Part shown: piece after piece, positions 44,141 through 52,065 of the stretch
Layout of the letters: the number at the start of each line of letters is the position of its first letter
Numbering within the stretch: the first letter of the stretch is position 1
From: Sphingobacteriales bacterium
GTDB taxonomy: Bacteria > Bacteroidota > Bacteroidia > Chitinophagales > CAIOSU01
Direction of reading: 5' to 3'
Length of the DNA: 64,000 bases
Assembly: GCA_027486795.1 (NCBI GenBank)
Contig: JAIXOI010000055.1
Coordinates: forward strand, 1 to 64,000
Program-made: the position numbers and the translations under genes
The notes under the pieces: generated by a model
Seen by the model: the letters and a program-made list of their open reading frames with translations, nothing else
The model's database searches: none
Told to the model about the DNA's origin: nothing

Positions 44141-45976
44141 ATGAGAATATCAAAAAAATGCCTGACACTGTTAGTGTGCTTGTTAGTTGTTAAATTAAAT
44201 ATTTTTGGACAAGGTTTTACAACTGCTTCTCCTACGCAAACCACCACTGACGACATTAATATTGGTACTACTTCCAATGAAGGAAACTTAACATTAGAGG
44301 GTAATGCCACCCTAAATAACGGATCGGTTACATTTAATCTGGAGCAAGAAAAGCATTTTCGGGTCATAACTCCTTCTCAGAATGGTTCATATTCATCAGA
44401 TATATATTTTGATTTAGAGAGTGCAAGTAATTTTTATGTTAGAGAAATCACTCCAACGGCTATTACCAATGTATTGCAAGTAAATGGACAATCAGTTGGG
44501 GACTTTTCCATAAAAGGAAGTAACACTATTTTGAATAACGAAATACAATTTGACATATCCAAAAGTGACATTGGACTGTTTCGTATTAATTCATCTGTAT
44601 ATGCTAATCTTTTTGTCGCTCAAAATGAAGGTTTTGTGGGTATTGGGACTAAACGAACGAATCCATCACATGGATTTGAGTATAAATTGCCAGGTAGTGT
44701 GGTGTTTGATTTTACTCTTGGCAATATAAATTCGGAATTTCGAATTCGTAATACAACTTATCATGGAGGTAGTTCTCCTATTTTTCGTGTCGATGAAAGT
44801 AAAGTATATGTAGGTTCAACTACTGGTGGAACAGCAACGCTAGAAGTTTCAGGACTTACAATAACCAAAAACTTTCAGATGACCACAGCTCCAACTTCTG
44901 GACATGTTTTAACTTCTGATGGCGCTGGCAATGGTTCTTGGCAGCCAGTTTCTGGTGTTGCTGGCCCAACGGGCGCAACAGGAGCAACTGGTGCCACTGG
45001 TGCTACAGGTGTGGCAGGTGCAACTGGAGCAACGGGGCCTGTTGGCTGTGCTACTGACAACCGGGTGCTAATTGGCGATGGCACTGGCGTTGAGTGTAGT
45101 AACTTACTTTGGGATGATGGCAGTTTTGTTGGAGTGGGTACTACCTCGGCATTTACACGCCCATCGCCATATTCTGGTGCATCGAATGCTTTGTTGCAGG
45201 TTGAAGGGAACACGAGTGGCTCTGATGCTGCTTTTTTCAATGGAAATACTTATACCATAGGTTTTGGTTTTGTTGTATCAGACCCGAATTTGAAAACCCA
45301 GTCACAGGCTTATAGTGGAGCTTTGCAAAAGCTCTTGCAATTGGATGTTAAAGAATATTTATTTGACCAAGACAAGTTTGGGAAGTTAGCATTGCCCAAT
45401 GGCAAACAAATAGGTCTGTTTTCTACCGAGTTAGAAAAAATATTTCCAGCGTTGGTTAGGGATGTAGCCATGAACCCTGAAAAGACTGATGGCCATTTAG
45501 ATGTTATAAAGATGGTTAACTATGAAGGCCTAGTACCTGTGACCATTGCTGCAATTCAAGAGCAAAACCAAATCATTGAAACCCAAGCGCAAACCATTAC
45601 AGCCCAGCAAGAACAAATAAATGATTTGGAAGCTCGCTTAGCTGTAATTGAAAACTTGTTAAAAGGCAACAGCAATCCAACAGTATTGCCATTAAAACCA
45701 TCCAGCACCCGTATTTTAGAAGGTGCCCAACTCTTCCAAAACGTACCCAACCCTTTCGAAGGCACAACCACCATTAGCTATACCATGCCCGAAGGCATAG
45801 TGGGCGTATTGCAAGTAACCGATGCTACTCAAAAGGTGATAAAAGAAATTAAACTTAATAGTGCCAAAGAAGGCAAAATTGAACTAAGCCTAAAGGAGTT
45901 TAGCAACGGTGTATATTTCTATAGCCTAGTGGTAAACGGTAAAATACTTGATACCAAAACGATGGTAAAACAATAA
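44141..45976 (+). CDS. T9SS type A surface protein with collagen-like and S74 chaperone domains
   Basis: A 611-residue secreted protein. In order: a signal peptide ending in LNIFGQ; a beta-rich body (about 25-275) with NAFN-like repeats; a collagen-like stretch of Gly-X-Y triplets (about 276-305, GPTGATGATGATGATGVAG and on); a short linker; a peptidase S74 intramolecular chaperone domain (about 380-470, with SDPNLK holding the Ser-Lys pair); a coiled coil (about 470-510); and a type A sorting domain (FQNVPNPFEGTTTISY). The S74 fold normally ends phage tail spikes and trimeric adhesins and trims itself after trimerisation. Thus a trimeric fibre on the cell surface is likely. Confidence 0.9.
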   Translation: MRISKKCLTLLVCLLVVKLNIFGQGFTTASPTQTTTDDINIGTTSNEGNLTLEGNATLNNGSVTFNLEQEKHFRVITPSQNGSYSSDIYFDLESASNFYVREITPTAITNVLQVNGQSVGDFSIKGSNTILNNEIQFDISKSDIGLFRINSSVYANLFVAQNEGFVGIGTKRTNPSHGFEYKLPGSVVFDFTLGNINSEFRIRNTTYHGGSSPIFRVDESKVYVGSTTGGTATLEVSGLTITKNFQMTTAPTSGHVLTSDGAGNGSWQPVSGVAGPTGATGATGATGATGVAGATGATGPVGCATDNRVLIGDGTGVECSNLLWDDGSFVGVGTTSAFTRPSPYSGASNALLQVEGNTSGSDAAFFNGNTYTIGFGFVVSDPNLKTQSQAYSGALQKLLQLDVKEYLFDQDKFGKLALPNGKQIGLFSTELEKIFPALVRDVAMNPEKTDGHLDVIKMVNYEGLVPVTIAAIQEQNQIIETQAQTITAQQEQINDLEARLAVIENLLKGNSNPTVLPLKPSSTRILEGAQLFQNVPNPFEGTTTISYTMPEGIVGVLQVTDATQKVIKEIKLNSAKEGKIELSLKEFSNGVYFYSLVVNGKILDTKTMVKQ

Positions 45977-45986
45977 CATAAGTGTT

Positions 45987-46025
45987 AAAAGGCCCCGTTT
46001 GGTTTTATGCTAAGCGGGGCCTTTT
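45987..46025 (+). terminator. Strong terminator after the collagen/S74 gene
   Basis: AAAAGGCCCCG (45987-45997) pairs with CGGGGCCTTTT (46015-46025) as an 11-bp GC-rich stem with a T-rich end. It lies ten bases past the stop and overlaps the open frame upstream of the next gene, which argues for the downstream start at 46085. Confidence 0.92.
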
Positions 46026-46084
46026 GCATATTGCCATTTGCAACCAACCAACTTTCTTCTTATCTTATTGTTATAATAGGGTAT

Positions 46085-46906
46085 ATGCGTTTCGGGTTGG
46101 TTATATTGCTATGGTGTTTTGCTACGGTTGGGCATGCCCAACAGCAGCTAGATGATTTGTTTAAGCCTAGCACGCCCAGCCAAGATACCGTGCTGAATGA
46201 GGCAAAAGAACTATATGCTAAAGGGTTTTTTGGTAAGGCTACCAAGGTATTGTACCGCGAAACCAAAAAACAGCCCGATTATTTCAATGGCTATATTTTG
46301 TTGGGCTACCTTAATTACGATAAACAGTACTTCGATCAGGCGGCCCTTTATTTTGCCAAAGCTATCAAAATAGACCCCAACCATACCGGTGCCTTGTTTA
46401 TGCGAGGAACTTGTTTTTTAAAGGCGGCCAAGTACCGGTTGGCACTAACCGACTACTTGCAGTGCATCAGGCTCGACCAAAACTTTTACCCGGCATACAA
46501 CAACATAGCCGTGGTGCGCATGCTGTACCAAAACGTTGAAGAAACGAGCCTTTTCGACCTGCACTTGGCGAAGCAGGATTTAGATGCTATCATTAACACG
46601 GACGACAACCCCAACAATGCCATGTTGTTTAACATGGGCTTTGTGTATTTGCTGTTGTGGGAGTTCGAGCAGTCTATTTTTTATTTCGATAAGGCCATTG
46701 ATGCCGATATGGGTTATGCAAAGGCTTGGTTTTATAGGGGCATGGCGCAATACTATATTAGGCAATACCCAGAAGCTAAGTCCAGCTTTGAGCAAGCCAG
46801 TCTGCTGGGTTACAATACCGACCGCTGTGCCGCTTTTGTGGCGCGTCTGGATAAGATTATCAGTTACATGGCCGAGCAAAAACCGACCAAACCCGAGGGT
46901 TGGTAA
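46085..46906 (+). CDS. Secreted or periplasmic TPR protein
   Basis: A 273-residue protein with signal peptide MRFGLVILLWCFATVGHAQ and about five TPR units (YILLGYLNYDKQYFDQAALY, KAWFYRGMAQYYIRQYPEAK). ATG 46085 was chosen because the frame back to 46007 lies in the terminator of the previous gene. TPR proteins of this size in Bacteroidota often assist surface-protein or lipopolysaccharide assembly, but no specific role can be read from it. Confidence 0.82.
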   Translation: MRFGLVILLWCFATVGHAQQQLDDLFKPSTPSQDTVLNEAKELYAKGFFGKATKVLYRETKKQPDYFNGYILLGYLNYDKQYFDQAALYFAKAIKIDPNHTGALFMRGTCFLKAAKYRLALTDYLQCIRLDQNFYPAYNNIAVVRMLYQNVEETSLFDLHLAKQDLDAIINTDDNPNNAMLFNMGFVYLLLWEFEQSIFYFDKAIDADMGYAKAWFYRGMAQYYIRQYPEAKSSFEQASLLGYNTDRCAAFVARLDKIISYMAEQKPTKPEGW

Positions 46907-46914
46907 TGATTGGG

Positions 46915-46946
46915 TTTGTGCCTTAAGGGGTATAGTTATATTTTTG
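46915..46946 (+). promoter_or_regulatory. Bacteroidota promoter for the DUF4259 gene
   Basis: TTTG (46915-46918) and TATTTTTG (46939-46946) are 20 bp apart, fitting -33 and -7 boxes. The leader to ATG 46963 would be about ten bases. Confidence 0.65.
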
Positions 46947-46962
46947 GCAAAAAAACAATCTG

Positions 46963-47379
46963 ATGGGTGCTTGGGGATATGGTCTGTTTGACGACGACAT
47001 GGCAATGGATGCCGTTGATGCGATGCAGTATGAAGAAAATCCGTACGAGTTTTTTGCCGACGCATTTGAGGATGCCATTATTGCGGAGCATTTGGATTAC
47101 GATAGTTGCCATGCCGTAATTGTTTCGGCAGCTTATATGGATGCGATGCTGAACGGCACCGAATACCCCATTGAAGGCTCAGAGGATGCGGACTATTTTA
47201 ACTCGTTTGCCAAAAAGTACATCGCCCTTAATGTTATCGACTTGAAACCTTTTGCTCGGCAAGCACTACAGGTGGTACTTTCCGACAAATCGGAGCTTAA
47301 CGAACTCTGGGCCGAAAACGAAGAGTTGTACCCGCTTTGGAAGGCAAATGTGGAGGGGTTGGTGGAGCGGTTGAAGTAG
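46963..47379 (+). CDS. DUF4259 protein
   Basis: A 138-residue acidic cytoplasmic protein. It opens with the DUF4259 signature MGAWGYGLFDDDMAMDAVDA and has the typical all-helical middle, ending in LWKANVEGLVERLK. The function is unknown. It has its own promoter and converges on a toxin-antitoxin-like pair, with five bases between the stops. Confidence 0.85.
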   Translation: MGAWGYGLFDDDMAMDAVDAMQYEENPYEFFADAFEDAIIAEHLDYDSCHAVIVSAAYMDAMLNGTEYPIEGSEDADYFNSFAKKYIALNVIDLKPFARQALQVVLSDKSELNELWAENEELYPLWKANVEGLVERLK

Positions 47380-47384
47380 TACGA

Positions 47385-47729
47385 TTAATCAATTCCTTCC
47401 ATTTTGTTCTGAAACACGTTTACTAATTTGTGGTTGTCTGATAGTTGCGCAATTTGTTCCCAATTCGTTTCCACAAACCTATTGAAATGGTAAAGGCGCA
47501 TATTACCGCATTTTATATGAATTACCCTAGGCGGCGGTACTGAAAACAATATTCTATTCGAAAAGTCAGAATCTTTAGAGATTATAGTTAGCGTTTTATC
47601 CATTGCATATAGCCAAATGTCGGTGTCGTTCCAACTTGGGTTAATGTCAGATACATGAATGAACGCTTCGCTCTGCCATGGAGGGCAGTTAAAGGGGAGA
47701 TTTGCATCAATCAAATACTTAAGCGACAT
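47385..47729 (-). CDS. DUF5615 PIN-like protein (putative toxin)
   Basis: About 114 residues from ATG 47729 (MSLKYLIDANLPFNCPPW). The start IDANLP, then DTDIWLYAMDKTLTIISKDSDF, is the PIN-like DUF5615 pattern, with acidic residues in the expected places (D-x-N-L-P and K-D-x-D-F). Such proteins often pair with DUF433. The frame overlaps the upstream DUF433 gene by 11 bp. The longer frame to 47768 adds residues that overlap the antitoxin and is unlikely. Confidence 0.82.
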   Translation of the reverse strand: MSLKYLIDANLPFNCPPWQSEAFIHVSDINPSWNDTDIWLYAMDKTLTIISKDSDFSNRILFSVPPPRVIHIKCGNMRLYHFNRFVETNWEQIAQLSDNHKLVNVFQNKMEGID

Positions 47730-47958
47730 CTTTAATGGTGTAGCTATGCGAAAGCATGTCTGCCGCAAATTTTAAGCTAGCCTCTATATCAGCTTGCTCC
47801 ACGAAAGGATAAGCCTCCAATATTTCGGCAGCCGAATCGCCTGCCGCTAAATATTCCAATACCGTTTGCACCGTAAGCCTGGTGCCACGTATAGTGGGCT
47901 TGCCATTGCAAATCCCCTCATCTACGGTAATTCTGTCGGTAAGGTATCTCAGTGCCAT
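47719..47958 (-). CDS. DUF433 protein (putative antitoxin)
   Basis: A 79-residue DUF433 protein: ITVDEGICNGKPTIRGTRLT followed by VQTVLEYLAAGDSAAEILEAYPFVEQADIEASLKFA. This is the complete family core, a winged helix commonly found as the VapB-like partner of PIN or DUF5615 proteins. It leads the pair and overlaps the partner by 11 bp. Confidence 0.9.
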   Translation of the reverse strand: MALRYLTDRITVDEGICNGKPTIRGTRLTVQTVLEYLAAGDSAAEILEAYPFVEQADIEASLKFAADMLSHSYTIKDVA

Positions 47959-48052
47959 GTTATAAAAATAGCAAATTCCTATAAATCGTTCACCAATATA
48001 AGGTCAAATATCCCTGCTAATGCCTCAAACCTCTCAGATAGAGATTTTCATC

Positions 48053-48070
48053 GTACAATGTACATTGTAC
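48053..48070. repeat. 18-bp perfect palindrome
   Basis: GTACAATGTACATTGTAC reads the same on both strands and sits eight bases past the purC stop. It could be a transcription-end hairpin for purC or a protein-binding site. No T-run follows. Confidence 0.6.
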
Positions 48071-48077
48071 ATCCAAA

Positions 48078-49019
48078 TCACAGCTTCTTCAGCGCTTTCA
48101 ATACATTACTTTCCACGCGCTCGAGCACGTTGTCGTTTTCGGTGCGCTGAAATTTACGACCTAGCAGCAATTCATACAACTCAATGTAGCGGCCAGTAAT
48201 AGTTTCTACCCATTCGTCGCTCATTTCGGGCACGGTTTGACCTTCTTTGCCCTGAAAGTTATTGGCAATCAACCATTCGCGTACAAACTCCTTGCTTAAT
48301 TGCTTTTGCGGTTCGCCATTGGCTTGGCGGGCTTCATAGCCTTCGGCATAAAAGTAACGCGACGAGTCGGGCGTATGTATCTCGTCCATCAATGTCACCT
48401 GCCCATTATAGAAACCGAACTCATACTTCGTATCCACCAAAATCAACCCACGCTCGGCGGCCATTTCGGTGCCACGGTCAAATAAGTCGTAAGTATAACG
48501 CTCCATGGTTATGTAGTTCTTCTCGCTCACAATGCCTTGCGCCAAAATCTCCTCGCGGCTTATGTCCTCATCGTGCCCTTCGGCAGCTTTGGCGGCTGGG
48601 GTAATAATGGGGGTTGGCAGTTTGTCATGCTCTTTCAATCCTTCAGGTAAGGTAATGCCGCAAAGGGTGCGCAAGCCGCTCTTGTAGGTGCGCCACGCAT
48701 GGCCGGTAAGGTAGCCACGTATTACCATCTCGATGCGGATGGGCTCACATATTTTACCAATAGCCACATTCGGGTCTGGCGACTCGATAAACCAATTGGG
48801 ACATATATCCACACAGCTTTTCAAAAATTTGGCCGCAATTTGGTTCAGCACCTGGCCTTTATAAGGTATCGGGCGGGGCAGAATCACATCAAAAGCCGAG
48901 ATACGGTCGCTGGCCACCATCACCAAGTATTTGTTATCGATGTTGTACACATCGCGTACTTTGCCGTGGTAAACGCTTACTTGGCCTGGCAACTGGAAAT
49001 GGGTGCGGAGAATGCTCAT
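48078..49019 (-). CDS. purC: Phosphoribosylaminoimidazole-succinocarboxamide synthase
   Basis: SAICAR synthetase in purine biosynthesis. At 313 residues it is the longer, eukaryote-like form. Family blocks include [28 protein letters not shown] and [15 protein letters not shown] at the N-terminus, [17 protein letters not shown], and [13 protein letters not shown] with [13 protein letters not shown] in the C-terminal half. All substrate residues I can place are present. An 8-bp tandem array lies about 38 bases upstream of its start. Confidence 0.95.
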   Translation of the reverse strand: MSILRTHFQLPGQVSVYHGKVRDVYNIDNKYLVMVASDRISAFDVILPRPIPYKGQVLNQIAAKFLKSCVDICPNWFIESPDPNVAIGKICEPIRIEMVIRGYLTGHAWRTYKSGLRTLCGITLPEGLKEHDKLPTPIITPAAKAAEGHDEDISREEILAQGIVSEKNYITMERYTYDLFDRGTEMAAERGLILVDTKYEFGFYNGQVTLMDEIHTPDSSRYFYAEGYEARQANGEPQKQLSKEFVREWLIANNFQGKEGQTVPEMSDEWVETITGRYIELYELLLGRKFQRTENDNVLERVESNVLKALKKL

Positions 49020-49056
49020 AGGGTGGGGTGGTTATGCTGCCGCAAAGTTGGTGAAA

Positions 49057-49120
49057 AATGTACCAATGTGCTAATGTACCGATGTGCAAATGTGCTAATG
49101 TGCTGATGTACCGATGTGCT
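49057..49120 (+). repeat. 8-bp tandem array before purC
   Basis: Eight units of the form (A/G)ATGT(A/G)C(C/T/A) stand head to tail: AATGTACC, AATGTGCT, AATGTACC, GATGTGCA, AATGTGCT, AATGTGCT, GATGTACC, GATGTGCT. A ninth imperfect unit follows. This is a second minisatellite type with a different period from the GACACAA arrays. Confidence 0.85.
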
Positions 49121-49159
49121 GATGTTGAGATTTGCTAGCGCGGGAGTTACTCAAGTGCC

Positions 49160-49404
49160 GCGACGGATTTTTAATCCGTCGCAACAGAGCAGCAGATTTG
49201 CAATCCGCCACGTAACACGGTTACGCAACACCATTATCCACTTGTTACTTTTATTCCATTTTGTCTTTGTTATAAATTTATAGATGCAGCTGCGTATTTC
49301 AAAAGTCGTGCTTATTTTGGGTTTTGATGTGTATTTTATGACCGTATTATGTGGCGGATTGTAAATCCGCAGCTCGGTCATTCGGATGTGAACATCCGAA
49401 TGGG
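49160..49404. repeat. REP-like hairpin cluster / MITE-like element
   Basis: Four hairpins with GGAT...ATCC cores: GCGACGGATT-TTT-AATCCGTCGC at about 49162; GCAGATT-TGC-AATCCGC at about 49187; GCGGATT-GTA-AATCCGC at about 49354; and CATTCGGATGT-GA-ACATCCGAATG at about 49379. The second and third lie in 36-bp arms (49184-49219 and 49343-49378) that are imperfect inverted repeats of each other around about 123 bp without a gene. This is the form of a REP doublet or a small non-autonomous mobile element. Confidence 0.82.
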
Positions 49405-49560
49405 CTGGGAATGCAACTTTTTCAAATATGGCAAGGAAAAGTACGCATTGAAAATTCGAGATAGCTATCAGTTGGGTTTAAAACAACTTGCGGAAAAATA
49501 AAATTTATACCAAAACATTCAATCCTTAACAATTTGTTCATTCCTTGCTTATATTAGAGC

Positions 49561-51369
49561 ATGCGCTATCAACTACCCCTGCTACAAGTTGCCCTATTTT
49601 GGGTTTGTATTTTGTTTTTTTGGAGCCCACTTGAGGCACAAACCGTATACCCGCCACGTATGTTTGGCGATACCGCTCATGCGCCGTTTTACCACGGAAT
49701 TGCGAGTGGCGACCCGCTGCCCAACGCCGTTCTGCTATGGACCCGCATAACGCCTGATAGCGCTACCGCTGCCCCCATAACAATTGCTTGGGAACTGGCC
49801 ACCGATACAGCCTTTGCCAATGTAGTAGCCAATGGCGCCGGCACTGCCTCTGCTGCACGCGATTTTACGCTAACGGTAGATGCCACGGGCCTTACGCCTA
49901 ACACGGTCTATTATTATCGTTTTGAGTCGCCAAGTGGTGCTACTTCGCGCCGTGGGCGCACCCAAACCGCGCCGCAAGGCAGCACTGATAGCATGAAGGT
50001 GGCCGTGTTGTCGTGCAGCAGTATATTTTCGGGCTACTTTAATGGCTATGCCCGCCTCGCGGAGCGAAACGATATTAACTTGGTGGTGCACATGGGCGAT
50101 TACATTTACGATTTCGTTGATCCTAATGAACAAGTGCGGGTGCCTAGCCCGGGGCCTATTGGCCCAAGCACGGTTGATGAGTGGAGGGACAGACATGAGT
50201 ATTATTTGCTTGACCCCGATTTGCGTGATGCCCGTGCTCAGTTTCCATGGGTAACCTTTTGGGACAACCATGATTTAAGGCAAAGCAATCCTTTGAATGG
50301 TAGCATAGCCTTTACGGAGTGGGTGCCGATTAGAATGCCCGATACCACACAGCCTACCGTAATATATAGAGCCTTTCAGTACGGCGATTTGTTCGATTTG
50401 CACATGCTGGATATTTTGTTGTTTAGAGACAGGGATACTATTGCACCAGGCGAAACCAGTATTTTGGGTACCGTGCAGCACGATTGGTTTATCAATTCTT
50501 GGCTGGCATCAACTACCAAATGGAACCTAATAGGCAGCCAGAAAATGGTGGGCGGCTGGTATGCCCGCGGTATACCGCAAATACCGCAAATACCCCGCGA
50601 TGGCGATTTTTTCAGCACCAATAGCTGGGATGGCTATGTGGAAGACCGCAGGCGTTTGTTTAGTTTGTTCGATTCTTTGGATAGGAGAAACAACATGTTT
50701 ATAAGCGGCGATGCGCACATGTCCATTGCTATGGATTTGGCCATTGACCCATTTGATAGCTTGCAATATACTGCCCGAACAGGAGCAGGCGCAGTAGGTA
50801 CCGAGTTTTTACCTACTAGTGTTACCCGTGGCAATTTCGATGAAATGGGTATTGCCCTAAATTTGGTGGAGGCAGCCGTGCAGATTAGTAAAGGGGCCAA
50901 CCCGCACCATGTATTTATGGAGGTGGTGCAGCATGGTTATGGGGTGCTCAATATCAATAAAGACAGTATTACGGCAGAGTATTGGTATTCGCCTATTTTG
51001 GCTGAAACCACTACCGAAACCTTAGGCCAACGCTTGGTGATGGAAGATGGGGCCGGGCATTGGAAACGCGACTTGCCCACCAGTGTTAGGCCGCCCATAA
51101 TTTCTACTGCACCCACCGAGTTTGTATCTCTTATACGGCCAAACCCGGCCAACGATTGGATTGAGTTTGATATAGAGAGCCAAAACCCTGGGGATGCCCA
51201 AATAAAAATGTTTAATATCGCTGGCAAGGCCATTAAGCTTGCCGAGGTGAACACCTCAGCCGGGGGCGCTACTTACCGCATATTTACAGGCAACCTTCAA
51301 CCTGCTATTTACATTATACAGGTAACCACAGCCGAGGGTTCTATGATTAGGCAGTTTGTGAAACAATAA
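49561..51369 (+). CDS. PhoD-type alkaline phosphatase with T9SS sorting domain
   Basis: A 602-residue exported enzyme. A signal peptide ends in PLEAQ. An N-terminal fibronectin-like PhoD_N domain follows (about 38-140; GIASGDPLPNAVLLWTRITP). The metallophosphatase domain has AVLSCSSIFSGYFNGY, the metal motif HMGDYIYDF, FWDNHDLRQ and SGDAHMSIAM, all near the PhoD consensus. The C-terminus is a type A sorting domain (LIRPNPANDWIEFDIES, MFNIAGKAIKLAE, FVKQ). It should act on phosphodiesters or phosphomonoesters outside the cell to gain phosphate. Most PhoD proteins use Tat; this one ends in a T9SS signal instead. Confidence 0.9.
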   Translation: MRYQLPLLQVALFWVCILFFWSPLEAQTVYPPRMFGDTAHAPFYHGIASGDPLPNAVLLWTRITPDSATAAPITIAWELATDTAFANVVANGAGTASAARDFTLTVDATGLTPNTVYYYRFESPSGATSRRGRTQTAPQGSTDSMKVAVLSCSSIFSGYFNGYARLAERNDINLVVHMGDYIYDFVDPNEQVRVPSPGPIGPSTVDEWRDRHEYYLLDPDLRDARAQFPWVTFWDNHDLRQSNPLNGSIAFTEWVPIRMPDTTQPTVIYRAFQYGDLFDLHMLDILLFRDRDTIAPGETSILGTVQHDWFINSWLASTTKWNLIGSQKMVGGWYARGIPQIPQIPRDGDFFSTNSWDGYVEDRRRLFSLFDSLDRRNNMFISGDAHMSIAMDLAIDPFDSLQYTARTGAGAVGTEFLPTSVTRGNFDEMGIALNLVEAAVQISKGANPHHVFMEVVQHGYGVLNINKDSITAEYWYSPILAETTTETLGQRLVMEDGAGHWKRDLPTSVRPPIISTAPTEFVSLIRPNPANDWIEFDIESQNPGDAQIKMFNIAGKAIKLAEVNTSAGGATYRIFTGNLQPAIYIIQVTTAEGSMIRQFVKQ

Positions 51370-51629
51370 TCCATTTAAAATAAATTGCTTGGTTAATATC
51401 AGTTGATTATGGCCTTTCTGCGAAATAATTTTTAACATGATTTTTATCCTAAAGTATAGTGTTTTAAATGGTTTCAATAAATTGGTGCAGTAAGTTGTGC
51501 ACAAAGTAGCCTAACACTCATTAGGATATTTTGGCAATATGATTTAACTTCTCGCAAAATTAACCTTGTGCTAACGAACCGCTAACAGTTGGCACTAGGT
51601 GTTTTAGCCTAATTAACCAACTTACTGCT

Positions 51630-52052
51630 ATGTTGAAACTGCTACTCACCCTCTATATTGGGGTATTTGCTACTGCTTTTGCCGCATTTGGCCAAGGCGA
51701 TTGGACCTCACTGCATAACGATGGGAAAGTAGCCATCGAATATCGCTACAGCGATTGTCACCGCCCAGAGGATGGTATACACAAACAGAACGTGCATTTT
51801 AGGTTTACAAACCTAACAGCAAGCACTCAAAAGGTAAATTACCAAAAGAAAGTATCGTACAACAACAAACCGGCCGCTGCCCCCAGCGCTGAAAATACCT
51901 TTGCAGTTACCTTGAAGCCCACAGAAGTATTGGAAGGCAGTTGCAGCCTAAAAGATAATAGGCTGGCCATTTTTGTGAAAATGCTCGACGGCACTTCGCA
52001 ATCAGTAATGACTTCTTTTGAATTGGTGAACATTAAAGTGACCCAACCTTAA
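51630..52052 (+). CDS. Small secreted protein of unknown function
   Basis: A 140-residue protein with a signal peptide (MLKLLLTLYIGVFATAFAAF, cleavage after FGQ) and a beta-strand-rich mature part of about 117 residues with two cysteines (YSDCHRPEDG and LEGSCSLKDN) that could form a disulphide. No family is recognised. It ends 13 bases before the SprB-repeat gene, so it probably belongs to the same transcript as the adhesin genes. Confidence 0.75.
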   Translation: MLKLLLTLYIGVFATAFAAFGQGDWTSLHNDGKVAIEYRYSDCHRPEDGIHKQNVHFRFTNLTASTQKVNYQKKVSYNNKPAAAPSAENTFAVTLKPTEVLEGSCSLKDNRLAIFVKMLDGTSQSVMTSFELVNIKVTQP

Positions 52053-52065
52053 AAAACTGCTACCA

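Larger units (their letters stand above)
49020..49560. other. 541-bp intergenic region rich in repeats
   Basis: It contains the 8-bp tandem array (49057-49120), the REP-like hairpin block (49160-49404) and a short frame at 49400-49501 that I cannot assign. A 76-residue frame on the minus strand lies across the hairpins and is not a gene. Confidence 0.7.

Noticed and set aside
49151-49381. 76-residue minus-strand frame over the REP block
   Set aside because: It spans several perfect hairpins and the inverted arms and lacks any protein feature.
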